Below, piece by piece: positions 1 to 10,779 of a stretch of DNA of 64,000 nucleotides. The DNA is from Tillandsia leiboldiana (taxonomy: Eukaryota > Streptophyta > Magnoliopsida > Poales > Bromeliaceae). Below the pieces are notes generated by a model. The model was not told the DNA's origin. It saw only the letters and a program-made list of their open reading frames with translations, and searched no databases. How positions within the stretch are numbered: position 1 is the first letter of the stretch; every line of letters begins with the position of its first letter. A program made the translations under genes and the position numbers. Location: contig CM055062.1 in assembly GCA_029204045.2 (NCBI GenBank), positions 2,850,185 to 2,914,184 of the forward strand, written 5' to 3'.

Positions 1-346
1 TTTTATTTGATAGTAGTTCCTGTCTTGCCATTTTAGAAGTATAACTGAATGTTGTTCACCTACACTGCATACTATTGTCTACAAGCTGAGTAATGAAATT
101 GCGTTATTAGGAACTTCAGATTCTCTCAAATATTGCATATTTATGGAGGGAATAGTTACTCACTACAATTTTCAGGCTAACCTTTGTATGCAACAATTCA
201 AGATAGATCTTGTGTTAATCCCTTTTAGTGCATCAGTAGGGACTCCTCATGGCATTGATATCTTACAATATGACTTATCTGTATCATTCAAAACTCAAAA
301 AAACATTCATGCCTCTCTTTCTTATTTTGTCTTTGTTACCTTGCAG

Positions 347-2730
347 GAGATCTATTGAAGAAATATTAAGACTGTTGCCTGGACCTCATTTGGATCTAAA
401 GAGAGTATGGATTCTTGGTGGTGTTCGTTTTTTAGTTTTAGTTTTTTTTTCCTACTATCATCTCCCTAATCCTCTTTTTGTGCCTTTTACTTCAATAGGG
501 TGTAAGTAATGCTAATTATGTATCTGACGCAGTTCCAGGAGCTCAATCGGTTATTGACAGGTGTGAACAGACTTCTCTTATCTATTTACAATGGTGAAAT
601 TCTACTTTCAGTTTGTCACTAAATTTTTCTACGCTGGTCACCTTTCCTTGCACATCTTCTCCTCGTGGAATATGTCTTTCGAGTTCATGCTTGTTTAGTA
701 ATGCTCTGTTTGTTTAGATGTTAAACCGTGTGCTCCAATTAAGATGGTTAGGATATGTCTTATTATATAATAATGCATAAAAGGAGGATTTTATTCAAGT
801 TTTAAGTTGCCACAAAGTAGGATAGAAAGACTGCAGGATGTAGGAGAAGTGGGGAAGGTATTGTGGTTTGTAGAAAACACGGCCAATTGTAGGGATGAGT
901 GGAGAAAAGTATCGATACGACTCAAAAGGCACAAGATAAAGCATTTTTGCTTGATTCTCTGTTACTACTGTAAGTTGTCATTGTCACATGGAACCATTAT
1001 GACTTGTGGAAAGTTGGTATTGGATGATGACCTAAGGTGTGCTAGGGCAGTTAATTGAGTTGGACTAGAAATGGTTGATAGTATTCCTACCAAAGTGGTG
1101 ATGTATTTTGTTGACTAGATGACTATTGCTAACCAAAATTATTGTGTACAAATTTGTGGCATTTTAAGTTTTTTTTGAAGGACAAACTTTCTAGTGCTAC
1201 TAGGTATTTAGTGTATGAAAAGCAAGATATCTTATGTTAATTGTAACAACTTGACCCGCTAGCAATAATAACTCCTTGGGCCCAAACCACCGGCCCAAAA
1301 TGCATAAGCTCAGTTGTTATTATCCCAATTGTTATTAATAGTGTATTCGATCTCTTATATTCTCAATCAGAACCCTTTTCCTATCCGACGTGGGACTATG
1401 GGGACGTTATAGACTCCTCGTTAAGACTCCGACGTTCTCGTCAGGTCCAAACCCAATCACAGATCACAGACATGTATCAGAATTACTAGGCAATGAGATT
1501 TTAGAGGTGGTTCCTACGAGTTCAAAAGGTGGCTTCCACCAAACCCGCGGTGTAGCACTTTGCCCCGCATAGCAACTTAGTTCTCGCACTTCCGGCCGAT
1601 ATTCAGCACTGATACCAACTGTAATAACCTGACCCGCTAGTAATAATAACTCGTTGGACCCAAACAACCGGCCCAAAATGCTTAAGCCTAGTTGTTATTA
1701 ATAGCATGCCTAGTCTCTTATATTCTCAATTAGAACTTCTTTCTAATCTGATGTGGGACTATTGGGGCGTTGCATTAACATGTGTCAAAAGTACTGGATA
1801 CGTCTTGACTAGCATGGTGAAAATTTGTATCATAACATAAACCTTCATGTAGCCAACCAAGGATTCATCACGGATGATCTGCCAATATAAATGGTAGATT
1901 GATTTTAGAAAGCATACATTAGCTCGATGGTGATTAATTATCATGACTTATACTATTATTGTAGTATTTGTATATTTGCATTGTTTATTTTACGCAGACA
2001 CACACGCACATTAAGCTATATCAATTACGAATCCAAACGAATTATAAACTTTTGAGAAGAAGGTAATTGTTAATAGAGCACTGATTCTGCGCTCTCTTTT
2101 CAATGATACCAGAGTTGTATTGGTATATGAGTGGTTTTACTGGCTTCGAAGAATTTTATGTTTATAATAATTCATAAACGGCTTTCTTTTGCAATTGCTA
2201 GGGTTGCTGATGGTCGTCGATCGTTAGTATTAGTTGTCTTCATTGGCGGGGTAACTTTTGCAGAGATTGCTGCATTGCGGTTTCTTAGTGCACAGGTTTG
2301 TAATATCATAGTCGACCAATTTTCTCTGTCGACTATCCTTTTGAGCATATACACATTTCTATGGTAAACTTCTTTCGCTGAATTTGAACATTCTTTCGGA
2401 TTATGCACATATTCATAGCAAAGATGAGTATACTTGGACATTTTTGTTGATTCTCATTAATCAATTTTCAATTTTACCATGCAGAATTGATAGTTAAGTG
2501 GTGCTTAATGCTATAATCCTGTATATATTATGTTAGATCAATTAAGTAGTTATTTTTCATTTTTCAAATTTTGGCTGTTGTATTCACATAAAGTTAACCG
2601 GATAATTTAACCAAAGGTGTTAGATTAAAGCGAAGTTCAAGGTTAGGTATCCAATTATAAGAAATTAAAATAATGTGGCTAAAATGAAACTATCCCGCGA
2701 AGCATTTAGGTCCCCTGCTGCAATTTACTC

Positions 2731-2768
<38 letters not shown>

Positions 2769-2916
2769 GTTGTGAGACCACAAGTTTTGCTCTCTCTGAT
2801 CTTTCCTTTACTTTCCTCTGCTGCAGGAAGGAATGGGTTATGACTTCATTGTTGGGACCACTAAAATTGTAAACGGCAACACAATTCTCGATACGCTTAT
2901 ATCCACCAAACATTAA
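347..2916 (+). CDS. VPS33: VPS33, Sec1/Munc18-family subunit of HOPS/CORVET (3' part only)
   Basis: Vacuolar sorting protein of the Sec1/Munc18 family; in the HOPS and CORVET tethering complexes it binds SNAREs and promotes fusion at late endosomes and the vacuole. Four exons are visible: 347-404, 499-560, 2202-2295 and 2827-2916 (stop TAA). Joined, they read ...RSIEEILRLLPGPHLDLKR, then RSLVLVVFIGGVTFAEI and ALRFLSAQ, then YDFIVGTTKIVNGNTILD and a short tail. The block VVFIGGVTFAEIAALR is the conserved C-terminal Sec1 signature. Splice phases close across all three introns. The 5' part of the gene lies before the window, and bases 1-346 look like intron. The third visible intron ends in about 33 consecutive T (about 2735-2767) before its CTGCAG acceptor. 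The neighbour at 4381-7165 is convergent. The identification is from recalled family similarity and I am confident in it. Confidence 0.93.
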
Positions 2917-3507
2917 GAGACAAAACCGAATTCGGATCGATTAATGCTTTTCCTGAGTTTAGTGTTGGATGTGAAGAACCAACTTTTATGGAAGAACCCA
3001 TGGTTCGGAGACGCGACGAAGGCTTATTTTGGTTTGATTGTGTTTTTCAGGGGACTCTGCTTTTGAGTTGAATTTGTAACATTAGACCGCAACCAACGGC
3101 GCGAATAATTTTCTGATTATTTTGTGTTTTCTGTACTGGCTGATAAGAGCAGCAGCACCTTCATCAATTGCTGTGGATATGATGTTTATTTTCTTTAATT
3201 TGGATGGTTATTGTTTCAGAACTAAAAGCTTTTCTTTTCAATAATATGCTGGAGAGGCAGAGCTTTTGTTTGAAAATATGAAGTAATTAGACTTCGGCCT
3301 TGGAATCTCGGATACTAACTGTAATGTTTTTTTATCATTTGCGTTACGAATGGTCGGTGAAATTGTACCAATCTTAACCTAGAGAAATCCTTAGTACAAG
3401 GGAAAGAAGAGAATCATCTGCAGAGGATCATCATCTGAAAGTCTTGATTTTGGCAGAGCCACACATTGGAGTGCATGATTCATTCTAGAATAGGTAAGTA
3501 ATAACTA
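2917..3507. other. VPS33 3' UTR and convergent spacer
   Basis: Downstream of the VPS33 stop, running to the transposon at 3508. It presumably holds the 3' UTR. No ORF or repeat stands out. Confidence 0.4.
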
Positions 3508-3961
3508 GGGGCAATTTTTTATATACCTCTAAAAAATTTTCTGTTTTTAGATTTACCCTTCTTAGAAGGCTAATATTAAAACTATTCTTCTTACGTTCCA
3601 ACTTCTTTCTAAAATATCCCTGAAGTTAAATTCTGTTAGTGTACCGTTTGGAGCTGCCGTTATCTGTGTGAAATTATTATTTTGTCTTTTTAAATATATC
3701 TTTCTACCATAACTAACTTTTCTCATGTATCCTTAAAATTTTTAATAATTTTGGTTGATAGGGACAAAATAAATATATCTGATAGTTTTTAACTCCGATT
3801 ATTATTTAACTCTAGTTTAACCCTAGTTAACTTAACAAAGGGAAACGGTAGGGATATTTTTAATAATGGTGGAACGTATGAAGGGTATATTGGAAAGAAA
3901 AAAATAAGAGAGGTAAATCAGATATTTCTTCAGATTTCAGGAATACGCAGGCAATTATCTC
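3508..3961. mobile_element. Mutator-like MITE, copy 1 (454 bp), 9-bp TSD
   Basis: The element is flanked by a perfect 9-bp direct repeat TAATAACTA (3499-3507 and 3962-3970), the length typical of Mutator-like transposition. The terminal inverted repeats are long and imperfect; the ends read GGGGCAATTTTTTATATACC and, on the other strand, GAGATAATTGCCTGCG. There is no coding capacity. The same family recurs, in the other orientation, at 56813-57509, where the centre is a telomere-like array. Here the centre is ordinary AT-rich sequence. Confidence 0.85.
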
Positions 3962-3970
3962 TAATAACTA

Positions 3971-4380
3971 ATAACTACAAATCCCAAAAGGGTGTTGGAT
4001 ATATTTAGAGCTCCTTGATTTTGTCTAATTCACTAGGTCCAATTTATGCTATGGCATCATAATCTTTCATTAGTTAAGCACTACTGTAACTGCTAATGAC
4101 GCGACGATCTTTCGCCATTCCTTGAATGGATGATGAACTTTGACCTCACTGAATCTAACACAACTATTGCAATGCCTTCACCATTTCATGTTCAGTTCCT
4201 CTAAATCCAGGGGCAAACAATAACAAGAAAAAGTTAAAAGCAAGAAAAAGATCATACAAAGTGGAAGTTCAGAATGGTGATTGTATTTATTTAAAAGTGC
4301 AGCAACATGAGTGATGACTGCTTTCTCCATACTAGAGAGCTTTCTCTATAAGGAACAAATTTTTGTTTGATAGTGATATT
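3971..4380. other. Spacer between convergent genes
   Basis: About 400 bp between the MITE and the stop codon of the thylakoid gene, which is read from the other strand. Probably 3' UTR of that gene. No further feature seen. Confidence 0.3.
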
Positions 4381-5905
4381 TTACATTACCTCAGAACAGT
4401 TATTTGGCCCTACAGGCTCTCTCAGACAATGTGATATCGCCGCGACAGCAGCTTCAATTGATGAATCCTCTCCCTGTCCCAACAAAAAAAAAAAATCTAA
4501 ATTCAGAAGCTTATGTGGTCAAATGTTATAATTGTTGTGCTGTAGATGACAACCTTTTCTTTCCAGTAAAACATATTTCCATACTTCCCCGCGAGGCGAC
4601 TCCAAAAGCTTCGAGGTACGTCCAAATCGACCGATGCACCAATGTTAAAATTTATCATGTTGCCTGCGAGATAAGTATCGATATCAGCATATATCATCAG
4701 AGATCTCAAGGAGGAGAATTCTCAAACTTTGAAGATGATTGATATCTCTTACCGAAAGTTGGATCAGCGACAAATACAATTGTTCGATCATCAACTCGCC
4801 AAAAGTCTTTAATAGCTAACCCTGAGGGAGTGGGGGTAGAAGGAAACAAAGAAAAGCATCAATGGAGGGGAAATCAACTGCGCGACAAAGCAAATGAAAG
4901 GTTCTTTACCTCTTTCGGCGGGACACCATAAATGTTCATGAGTGCATCAGATCAATAAGTGGAGGAGAACTTAGTTCATATATATATATATATATTCCAA
5001 TTTAAACCTTGCAACTTACAATACGATTTACGTGTAATCTTTTTAAGTATTTGAAAACTCACCTGGCGTATCAGGATAATTTTGTGCAAGAATTCTTAGT
5101 TTAAATCCAGTATCCTTCTCCAGATCTGCTATCTCTTGACACAGACGCTTTTCCTATTTATAAAAGAAAGAAAAATCAATACCGCTGAAATACACAATCA
5201 ATTCGACAAGTTGGGTCTTGTTAGGATTTCCATATATGTGGCATAATTAATTATATTTAAATTTGGATTTACTATAGATAAGGTCAATCCTAAAAGATAT
5301 AGAATTACTTGATATGGTATATCTTATTCCTTTCCCATCCATTTAAATTAAATAGAATCCTAATCAGACTTTGATGGGAAGTCAATCTGGAATCTATATA
5401 AAGGGGTACTGGTCCTGCCACCTACTCGTGTGCATTCTGGTAAGATTATCTATAAATTTGATAAACTAAAGCACGAGCAATATACAATAAACGAAGGATG
5501 TTTTCCTCGCACGTTTCTGTCGAAACTCTGCATTCTATGATTTCAGCATCTATTCAGCTGTAAAATTGATCTGCCCCAACACACCGATCGTCAGGAGTTA
5601 CGTTCGCGATAGTTCGTATGTTTCAGATCATATAATTGACACTAATGAGAATGATTCACACCTGACCTGCAGAGAGCAACCCAGCAACATCAATGACAGG
5701 AGTAAAGTCTCCAGGAAGCAATTCTGGTTTGTTAACCCCAACCTTCGCATCAACTGCGCCAACACCTACACACCCCTAGTTCATGTCAGAAGAAGAAGGA
5801 CAGTATTAATATGTATGCTTCTGCTTTTGAAGCTCAAAATCTCGTTTTGCTTCCCGCCGCAGCAGATGCTTCAAAATTTTTCTTTTTCACCAACACTCTA
5901 TAAGA

Positions 5906-5936
<31 letters not shown>

Positions 5937-7165
5937 AAAGTGGAATCTGAAGGAGGACCAGACATGTCCCCAAACCATGCTTTCAATTCCATTAGAAGCA
6001 AAAAATTCGAATTAATCCAGGCCCGCGGCAGAGGAAGAAATAAAAGACGGTTAATCGTTCACTATCTTTGCTAAAAACGATAAATCATTCATCATCTTTA
6101 GTAGCAAATGTGATGAATTATTCACTGTTTTTTTATTTTTTAGAGCCCAAACACGATAAATAATTTACCATCTTTCTAATTTCTATAAACAGATATGTTA
6201 GCCTACTAAATTTCTAATGGTGTTATTTCACCGAATATAAATATTTTTAAAGTTAATTTTTTTTTTTTTAAAAAAGCCTTTATTAGGCCAAAAAGAGTTA
6301 GCACAAAAAGTACACCATAAAACCATAAAAATTATATTGTATTCAAATCATTACTACCAGATAACGATTCGACTTACTAGTATTAATAACTTATTAGGTT
6401 CAAACCATCGGCCAAAATATTAAGCCCGGTTATTATTATTAAAATATAATTTTTTTCTCATTTAATGTGGTATTATTAGAGTCTAAGATTGTTGGCTATT
6501 TATTTATGGATTAAAAATAAGTTTACCTTCCTGTTCTATAATAATAGGCTCAAAAGACTAATAAGTCGAGTTGGATGAATCCAATAATTTGAGTGAGGCT
6601 GCAGTCCACAATAGACCTAATGGTAATAAGTCAAATAATAAGTTAAGTGAGGCTGCGATCCATAATAGATCTAACGGTAAGAGACCCAACAATAGACTTA
6701 AAGTTCAGATAGATTGAGTCCGGTAGAAATTCATGGGTGCTGTGTCTATTCTCTTTAAGTAAATTGATTGCGTATTTCTAACCGTTCGATACGAAACTGG
6801 TGAACCTGCTCTGATACGCATCCCGATTCGCTAGCAATAATAATTCGTTGAATCCAACAAGTAAGTTTGGTAGGGGGGTGGGGGGTTATATTACCAGAGA
6901 GAGAAATTCCGAGGGCGAGAGCTCCGGAGAATGCGAGATTCAGCGATTTGGCCCCGAATTCGTCGACCACCCATTTCTTGAAATTGGGTGGTGGGTTAGG
7001 GTTCTTCCGTGTGGGACCTAAATTTGAATTTGAATTTGAATTTGAATTTGAGTTTAAATTTAGAGGAGGGGAAGTGCGTTTTGGGGAATTTTGGGGTGCT
7101 TTGTATAGCTGTGGTTGGAAGAAGCAGCAGCAGCAGCAGGAGGAGGATTGAAGCAGAAAGAGCAT
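4381..7165 (-). CDS. Thylakoid lumen 15 kDa-type protein, TPM domain, chloroplast
   Basis: Six exons on the minus strand: 7165-6895, 5765-5662, 5153-5063, 4821-4753, 4663-4554 and 4473-4381, giving 738 nt (245 aa). The product matches the plant thylakoid lumenal 15.0 kDa protein family (TPM domain); its biochemical role is not established. Residues 1 to about 75 form a transit peptide with a Cys run and an (Asn-Ser)n stretch encoded by a hexanucleotide repeat. A hydrophobic segment, ALALGISLSGVGAVDA, then looks like a lumen-targeting signal with cleavage near AVDA. The mature part includes ELLPGDFTPVIDVAGLLSAG, KDTGFKLRILAQNYPDTPG, DDRTIVFVADPTFG and VDLDVPRSFWSRLAGKYGN. The start is the ATG at 7165; an in-frame TTG five codons upstream is not needed. 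The first intron (5766-6894) contains a GCT repeat and two TRIM-LTR fragments; the second (5154-5661) holds an LTR-like repeat. Phases close at every junction. Confidence 0.9.
5219..5450 (+). repeat. LTR-like repeat, copy 1 (intron of thylakoid gene)
   Basis: A block of about 232 bp beginning TGTTAGGATTTCC and ending GTAAGATTATC, nearly identical to 42205-42436 (a few scattered mismatches). It contains a TATA-box-like TATATAAAGGGG near its right end, as in the U3/R part of a Copia-type LTR. No matching 3' boundary or target duplication was found, so it may be a truncated solo LTR. Confidence 0.55.
5908..5938. repeat. (GCT)n microsatellite in intron
   Basis: About ten tandem CTG/GCT units inside the first intron of the thylakoid protein gene. 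Confidence 0.9.
6363..6745. mobile_element. TRIM LTR remnants in the first intron of the thylakoid gene
   Basis: Bases 6363-6480 resemble the TRIM-A LTR (ATAACGATTCGACTTACTAG and the GTTATTATTATTA core). Bases 6489-6745 resemble the TRIM-B LTR of 43976-44235 and 47704-48259 (TGTTGGCTATTTATTTATGG, with two further AGTGAGGCTGC blocks). Both are degraded and have no clear target duplications. Confidence 0.55.
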
Positions 7166-7302
7166 TTTTGTTTCTTTCAATCTACTTCAGCTGTTCACTG
7201 TGGATTGAGGATGTAGATGTAGTTTTTTTTAGGGTTTTTTTTTCCATAGTAGTCCCTGAAATATGTTGAAATTACTTCTCTAGTGCTTATATCAAAAAGG
7301 AA

Positions 7303-7467
7303 AATGCTATGTGTACACCCCTTTCGGGGTGTACATCATACACCCTACCCATCTAAGGGTGGGGGTGTGATGATGGGTCACTTGATGTGACCCGTAAAAA
7401 GTATCGCCACTATTAAAATAGTGGAGGTGTATGATGTACACCCCTTCGGGGTGTACATGTAGCATTA
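7303..7467. mobile_element. Fold-back MITE, family M2, copy 1
   Basis: About 165 bp with terminal inverted repeats AATGCTATGTGTACACCCC and, on the other strand, AATGCTACATGTACACCCC. Next to each end is a smaller palindrome, GTGTACACCCC..CGGGGTGTACA. Related copies of almost the same length lie at 58322-58487 and 62002-62168, with a degraded one near 9637-9775. No coding capacity. Confidence 0.7.
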
Positions 7468-7767
7468 CTCTATCAAAAATATTTGTTAACCAAAAATGAC
7501 AAAACATTTACCAACATAAAGAGGTAAAAAGGGGCTCTTCTTCTTCTTCTTCTTCATTTTTTTTGAATTTAGTCCTCTTTTATTTTTTTACTTTTTTTGT
7601 AAATAGTCTCCATATATTTATATTATTTTTACTGTGTTTGACTTATCCAGCATGATGCTTGCGTGGCAAATAGAGAGGCCATCGAAATTTTTTTAAAAAT
7701 AATTTTATAAATTTTTATAATTATAAAATTAGTCTGAATTTTTTTTTTTTTACAAAAATAGTTTTAA

Positions 7768-8099
7768 GCGGTGAATGGTTTACCGCTTTTACATTCATAA
7801 GGCGCCAAACAAATTTAAGTCCGCGGTAAATAGTTTACCGCATTTAAAAGCGGTGAACCATTCACCGCTTTCATTCACTTATATCCACGCGCCCCCCGCA
7901 CCCACACCACCCTCTTCTTTTCTTCTTCTCTTTTTCATTTTTTAAAAGCGGTAAACCATTTGCCGCTTTTAAAAGCGGTGAACTATTTACCATTTTTAAA
8001 AACGGTGAATGGTTCACCGCTTTCATGAGACTATGACAAATTTTGTGAATACGGTAAATCATTTATCGCTTTTCAAGAAAGCGGTGAATGGTTTACCGC
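7768..8099. repeat. Array of eight 19-bp imperfect palindromes
   Basis: Eight irregularly spaced copies of a 19-bp palindrome close to GCGGTGAATGGTTTACCGC. They start at about 7768, 7823, 7850, 7948, 7975, 8002, 8051 and 8081. Several arms are followed by TTTT or preceded by AAAA, extending the hairpin. The stretch lies between genes, upstream of the thylakoid protein gene. I recognise no known element. Confidence 0.75.
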
Positions 8100-8889
8100 A
8101 TTTGAATTATCTGACACTCCGAGCTTTATTTGTACAAATATTTTTTAAAAAAATTATTTTTATAAATAAGATTGTTAGGGTTGTTTTGTAAATAACCCGA
8201 AGCCATCCTTCAAATATAAATTTGCAAAAAAAAAAAAAAACAATAAAAAAATGAGAGAGGTAGGTAAGGGCAAAATCGCCCAGTAAAATGCTCATTTTAC
8301 ACTAGATTACATAAGATAAATACTACCTTGGAATTCACCCTCGGTGTAAATCTTGCTACTCACTCGTATGTCTCCCGCGCATTAGATCATTGAATATAAG
8401 ACCTACATCCACTTTTATCATACAGAAAAAAAAAAAAATTAATTAAACAAACTTTCTATTTTCTCCCCCTCAACGTTGGATTGAAAAATAAGTAGAAAAC
8501 GATCACACTGAGTTAGCAAAAGAGGATTAGCTAGTCAAATAAAAGTTTAGAAAAATTATTTAGCAATATATTTTTTTTTTTTATAGAATTATTGTTAAGA
8601 AAAAAATCAAGATTAAACTTTCCAAATTTTTTGGAGCAGTGTGTGGAGTCTGTCATCTGTGATTTGTATAAATCTTTTAATAATGCAGACAGTAAACATA
8701 ACATTAGTATGATACTTGGATGCATACATCATACATGACATGTATATTTTGTTGAATAAGTGAACTATATGGTGCCAGACTTTTATGTACTTTCTTCATA
8801 TGAACAACTGCATGATATCCACCTGTGGATTGAAATCATAGTAGCCTCACACCAGTTAAAAAACCAAATGCAGAAAAATCTATTAATTA
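8100..8889. other. AT-rich spacer
   Basis: No convincing ORF, RNA gene or repeat recognised. Contains short A and T tracts only. Confidence 0.4.
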
Positions 8890-9275
8890 GGCCTTGTTTG
8901 GAGCAGGAATAGAAGGAATATCATTCTTATTCTTCCAAACGCACCAGAAATCAATCGATATAGTTTGTTCTACAACTAGAATAAGTAAGAATTACTGTTT
9001 TCATTCTTTCCAACTATCCTCTTACTTTTTTCTTAAATACTCTCCCACGTCTACCAAGGCACCATCTCTCACCTCATTATTACATAATTAAGTTTGAGGA
9101 AAAAAAAATAATTTACCCTAATTAAGACTCTTTATTCCTCTTATTCCTCATTCTCATACCAAACACAAAATCTCTTATCCTTGAAACCATTCCAAACACT
9201 TTTTTACACTAATTCCGTATTTTATACTTATCCCTGAAATAGCTAATTCTGTCTTATCACGATAACAAACGGGCC
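8890..9275. mobile_element. Tourist-like MITE (PIF/Harbinger type), probable
   Basis: The ends are GGCCTTGTTTGG at the left and, on the other strand, GGCCCGTTTGTTATC at the right, as in Tourist-type elements. The flanking trinucleotides are TTA (left) and CTA (right), one mismatch from a TWA duplication. The interior holds ATTCTTATTCTTCC-type blocks and no coding sequence. Confidence 0.5.
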
Positions 9276-10779
9276 CTAGGGGATTAATGGTAATGCAGTT
9301 GTATTTACATGCAGATTCGCATTTAGTTTAATAGATTTAAACTTTAGCCACAATAATTAAAGTAGTGTCCAAATTAGCAACAGTTACTGTCTGCAATAAT
9401 AGTTAAAAAGAATATCTTTGGACAAAAAATAAACTTATTTTTCTAATAATTTTTTAAATAAATCTATATATATACTAACATTGTCATCAGAATTACAACA
9501 CTTTCTATTACATCCAACTATACGTGCAATTATAATTATTATATTTTCAACTACATAGGTAAACAACAATACTGCTTTTACAACTACATTCCACCAAACA
9601 GTATTTTTTTATTATAGCCAACTATACATGCAAGAAAAATACTACTTATACATTTCAAATGAAGTATATATCTTACAATGAGATAAATTTTACTAATCAC
9701 ATCAATATGAAATCTCCATTCTTAGATGAATCGGATATATATCATACACTCAATTTAAAATTCTACATATAATTATAATTATTATATTTTCAACTACATA
9801 AATATATATATATATACAATAATACTGCATTTACAACTACATTCATCCAAACAGCAGCCCAACTGTACAAAGATTATAAGAAGTAAAGCACGAAAATCAG
9901 ACTATTATTATAATTCCGAATTAATTGAGGTTAGGGCCTACCAGATGAAACTTAGCATGAAACTTCAATGATGCGCGCACCCTTAGCAGAGTACAACAAT
10001 ACCAGCAAATTTATTGTCTATATAATCAGCATTTTACTAACTTAAAATTGATCATAATTAAAAGCTTTAAAAAAAAGAGGAGAAAAACAAATGAATCCTT
10101 TACAGAATCCAATACATTGAACACCACTTAAGCGTGGTGTTTAGTGCTTTAGATTTTTACAGCATAAGTTGTAAGCAATTCATGTACACTCACCGAATGA
10201 AGACGTACTCTACAAATATCAGCATGCCAAAACAGGATCTACAAATTGAAGAACCAAAATGCGACTAGTAACATGATTAGAGAAATGGTATATAAATGGT
10301 ATAACTCAAAATTTCGATCGGTAATAATATGTAAAACAAGATTGAGAATCCCTTCATATATAATTGTGTTTCGCGCGATGTAACATCTTAATGGTGGTAG
10401 ATTTCGACAAATTGCCCACAAACAAAAAAATGAAGTATTACCTGCACAATTTCCAAAAGAGAAAGTTACTAGCTTGAGGCAAATTTTAACAATTTATTTC
10501 ATTATGCTGGATCTCAAGTTTCAACAAAAGCGTATTGGTATTTCCACTAAATTTTTGAACAAAAAAATTATGTCAATCCTTTGACTAAGTTTGTTTAGAA
10601 AATCAGAAAACAACTGCACATATTCTTAAATTTAAAACAGCAAGTAGATTCATAAAGTAATTTAACTTGTAATATTACCTGCAAACAAATTTATGAATAA
10701 AGAGCCGATGTCTAGGAGTTGATCCCACCACCAAATAGATTCTTCTCATCGAAAAAAAGGTTCTATATTACACGGTCGT
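9276..10779. other. AT-rich spacer with degraded MITE
   Basis: Bases about 9637-9775 resemble a worn copy of MITE family M2 (AAATACTACTTATACATT at one end). The motif CAACTACAT recurs several times between 9540 and 9840. The last few hundred bases are presumably VPS54 3' UTR. Nothing else recognised. Confidence 0.35.

Noticed and set aside
2675..2913. Short ORFs across the VPS33 last intron and exon
   Set aside because: They run through a poly(T) tract and overlap the last VPS33 exon in other frames.
7768..8099. CRISPR-like array
   Set aside because: The repeats are palindromic but variable, spacing is uneven, there are no cas genes and the DNA is plant nuclear.
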